Shown here: positions 11,958-12,421 of the stretch, piece by piece
Layout of the letters: every line of letters starts with the position of its first letter
Position numbering within the stretch: the first letter of the stretch is position 1
NCBI GenBank assembly: GCA_021741085.1
Contig: JAIOYM010000033.1
Coordinates: forward strand, 1-12,421
Length of the DNA: 12,421 nucleotides
Source of the DNA: Rickettsiaceae bacterium
GTDB taxonomy: Bacteria > Pseudomonadota > Alphaproteobacteria > Rickettsiales > Rickettsiaceae
Direction of reading: 5' to 3'
The notes under the pieces: model-generated
Told to the model about the DNA's origin: nothing
The model's input: the letters and a program-made list of their open reading frames with translations, nothing else
The model's database searches: none
Position numbers and translations under genes: made by a program

Positions 11958-12112
11958 GTATAGCAAACTATACTATAGTAGCCTTGATATCTCTTGCTAT
12001 ATCTTGTTGCTCAAGAGGTAGATTTTACACAAACACAAAGAGAAGAAACACCCCTAGCGGTAATAACAATACGTCTTTGCGCTCTTTGTTCATGGCAAAG
12101 GGCAGCGTTTGA
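11954..12112 (+). CDS. Possible small lipoprotein-like ORF with a repeat-derived C-terminus
   Basis: The stop of the DUF4440 gene overlaps an ATG (ATGA) that opens a 52-codon frame, with GGAG (11943-11946) 7 bases upstream. Residues 1-17 are hydrophobic (IVALISLAIS) and are followed by Cys18-Cys19, which fits a loose lipobox (AISC), although the N-terminus lacks the usual basic residues. Residues from about 33 on (TPSGNNNTSLRSL...) are translated from the type 2 repeat copy at 12050-12106, and the stop lies just after it. This suggests that the repeat replaced or was joined to the original 3' end. The ORF may be a living small gene, a truncated pseudogene or chance; no family is recognised. 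Confidence 0.35.
   Translation: MSIANYTIVALISLAISCCSRGRFYTNTKRRNTPSGNNNTSLRSLFMAKGSV
12050..12106 (+). repeat. Dispersed repeat copy, type 2
   Basis: ACCCCTAGCGGTAAT, then GTCTTTGCGCTCTTTG, a short loop and GGCAAAGGG, matching the copy at the left edge. The stem CTTTG(T)/GCAAAG keeps five pairs plus one G-T. It lies within the frame of the small ORF 11954-12112. Confidence 0.7.
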
Positions 12113-12167
12113 GAATAATGTTTTGCTCTAGCCTTGGTTTGATAATATGTTAGTTTGGCTGCTTGAG

Positions 12168-12231
12168 AAGTGCGCTAGCGCAACCGCGGCAATCCAGGGC
12201 AACCGACTCCTTCCATACATATTCAACTAAA
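12168..12231 (+). repeat. Diverged repeat copy with a 12-bp GC palindrome
   Basis: The right arm CGCGGCAATCCAGG, then CAACCGACTCCTTCCATAC, corresponds to the tail of the type 1 copies (GGCAATCCAGG, then TGACTCTTGCATAC). Its inner hairpin is replaced by TGCGCTAGCGCA (12171-12182), a perfect palindrome. The left arm is not recognisable. Confidence 0.55.
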
Positions 12232-12259
12232 GGTTGGGCGCGCAAGAATTGGGAAAGTT

Positions 12260-12345
12260 AGATAGGAGGGGATAATTTTGTGGGGGAATGTTGGAGTGTG
12301 GGTAGATAGGCGATGAATTTGTGGGGATGTGTTGGGATGAGGGGC
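12260..12345 (+). repeat. G-rich, nearly C-free degenerate direct repeat
   Basis: Two units start AGATAGG at 12260 and 12304 (period 44) and align through ...TTTGTGGGG...GTTGG...GGGG with small gaps. The tract 12244-12344 has a single C (12311) in 101 bases and seven runs of three or more G. No coding frame is supported in it. Confidence 0.65.
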
Positions 12346-12359
12346 CTTTTAAGAAGGTG

Positions 12360-12421
12360 GCAAAATCCTCTAGCGGTAATAAAAATACGTCATTGCGAGC
12401 TTGCAAAGCGTGGCAATCCAG
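12360..12421 (+). repeat. Dispersed repeat copy, type 1, cut by window edge
   Basis: GCAAAATCCTCTAGCGGTAAT, a variable stretch, then the 33-base core 12389-12421, identical to 305-337. It runs out of the window. Together with the copies at 1-451 it means both window ends carry the same family in the same orientation. Confidence 0.8.

Overview
The window looks like the chromosome of an AT-rich, obligately intracellular alphaproteobacterium of the order Rickettsiales. The evidence is the gene set (a VirB2-type T4SS pilin, CcmD/CcmE, DapF, MtaB, GpsA, and the tRNA-Trp-secE-nusG-rplK-rplA-rplJ-rplL block), the low GC, long spacers, and dispersed hairpin repeats of the type GTCATTGCGAGC...GCGTGGCAATCC, which I associate from memory with rickettsial genomes. 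Genus cannot be fixed from this sequence alone.

Layout. Positions 1-463 hold no gene, only at least five copies of the dispersed repeat family in both orientations. From 4026 down to 464 on the minus strand runs a compact operon-like block, ccmD-ccmE-dapF-mtaB-gpsA, with overlaps or gaps of at most 20 bases. ccmD (44 aa) is short, overlaps ccmE and is easily missed. A divergent spacer carries a perfect TATAAT for the minus block and, toward the other side, a 50-bp tandem duplication ending flush against the start codon of an S66 LD-carboxypeptidase with a signal peptide (4211-5227, plus). Convergent to it is a lone virB2-like pilin gene (5438-5788, minus). Then on the plus strand come tRNA-Gln(TTG), comF, rbfA, a possible 46-aa membrane ORF with a CTG start (7294-7434), tRNA-Trp(CCA), secE, nusG, a 327-base structured leader, and rplK-rplA-rplJ-rplL. 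The usual next genes, rpoB and rpoC, are absent. Instead there are 509 bases without a gene, tRNA-Met(CAT), a DUF4440 (NTF2-like) gene and a small ORF whose 3' half is made of a repeat copy. The window ends in more repeats and a G-rich, almost C-free tract.

How the parts relate. dapF makes meso-DAP for peptidoglycan and LdcA trims DAP-containing stem peptides, so the cell still makes and processes wall. ccmD/ccmE serve cytochrome c maturation. gpsA supplies glycerol-3-phosphate for phospholipids. mtaB modifies A37 of ANN-decoding tRNAs, while rbfA, nusG, secE and the L11/L1/L10/L12 genes serve ribosome assembly, transcription and secretion. The pilin belongs to a type IV secretion system whose other genes lie elsewhere.

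Most notable observations: (i) covariation in the repeat-family stem (ATTGC/GCAAT versus ATCAC/GTGAT) and a shared ATGCCTATCAG at fixed spacing upstream of the ATCAC type; (ii) the 50-bp leader duplication in front of ldcA, with arms kept and all differences in the loop; (iii) a repeat copy forming the C-terminus of a small lipoprotein-like ORF; (iv) the break after rplL; (v) the C-free G-rich direct repeat near the right end. I see no complete undescribed multi-gene system. The most system-like novelty is the repeat family and its entry into genes.
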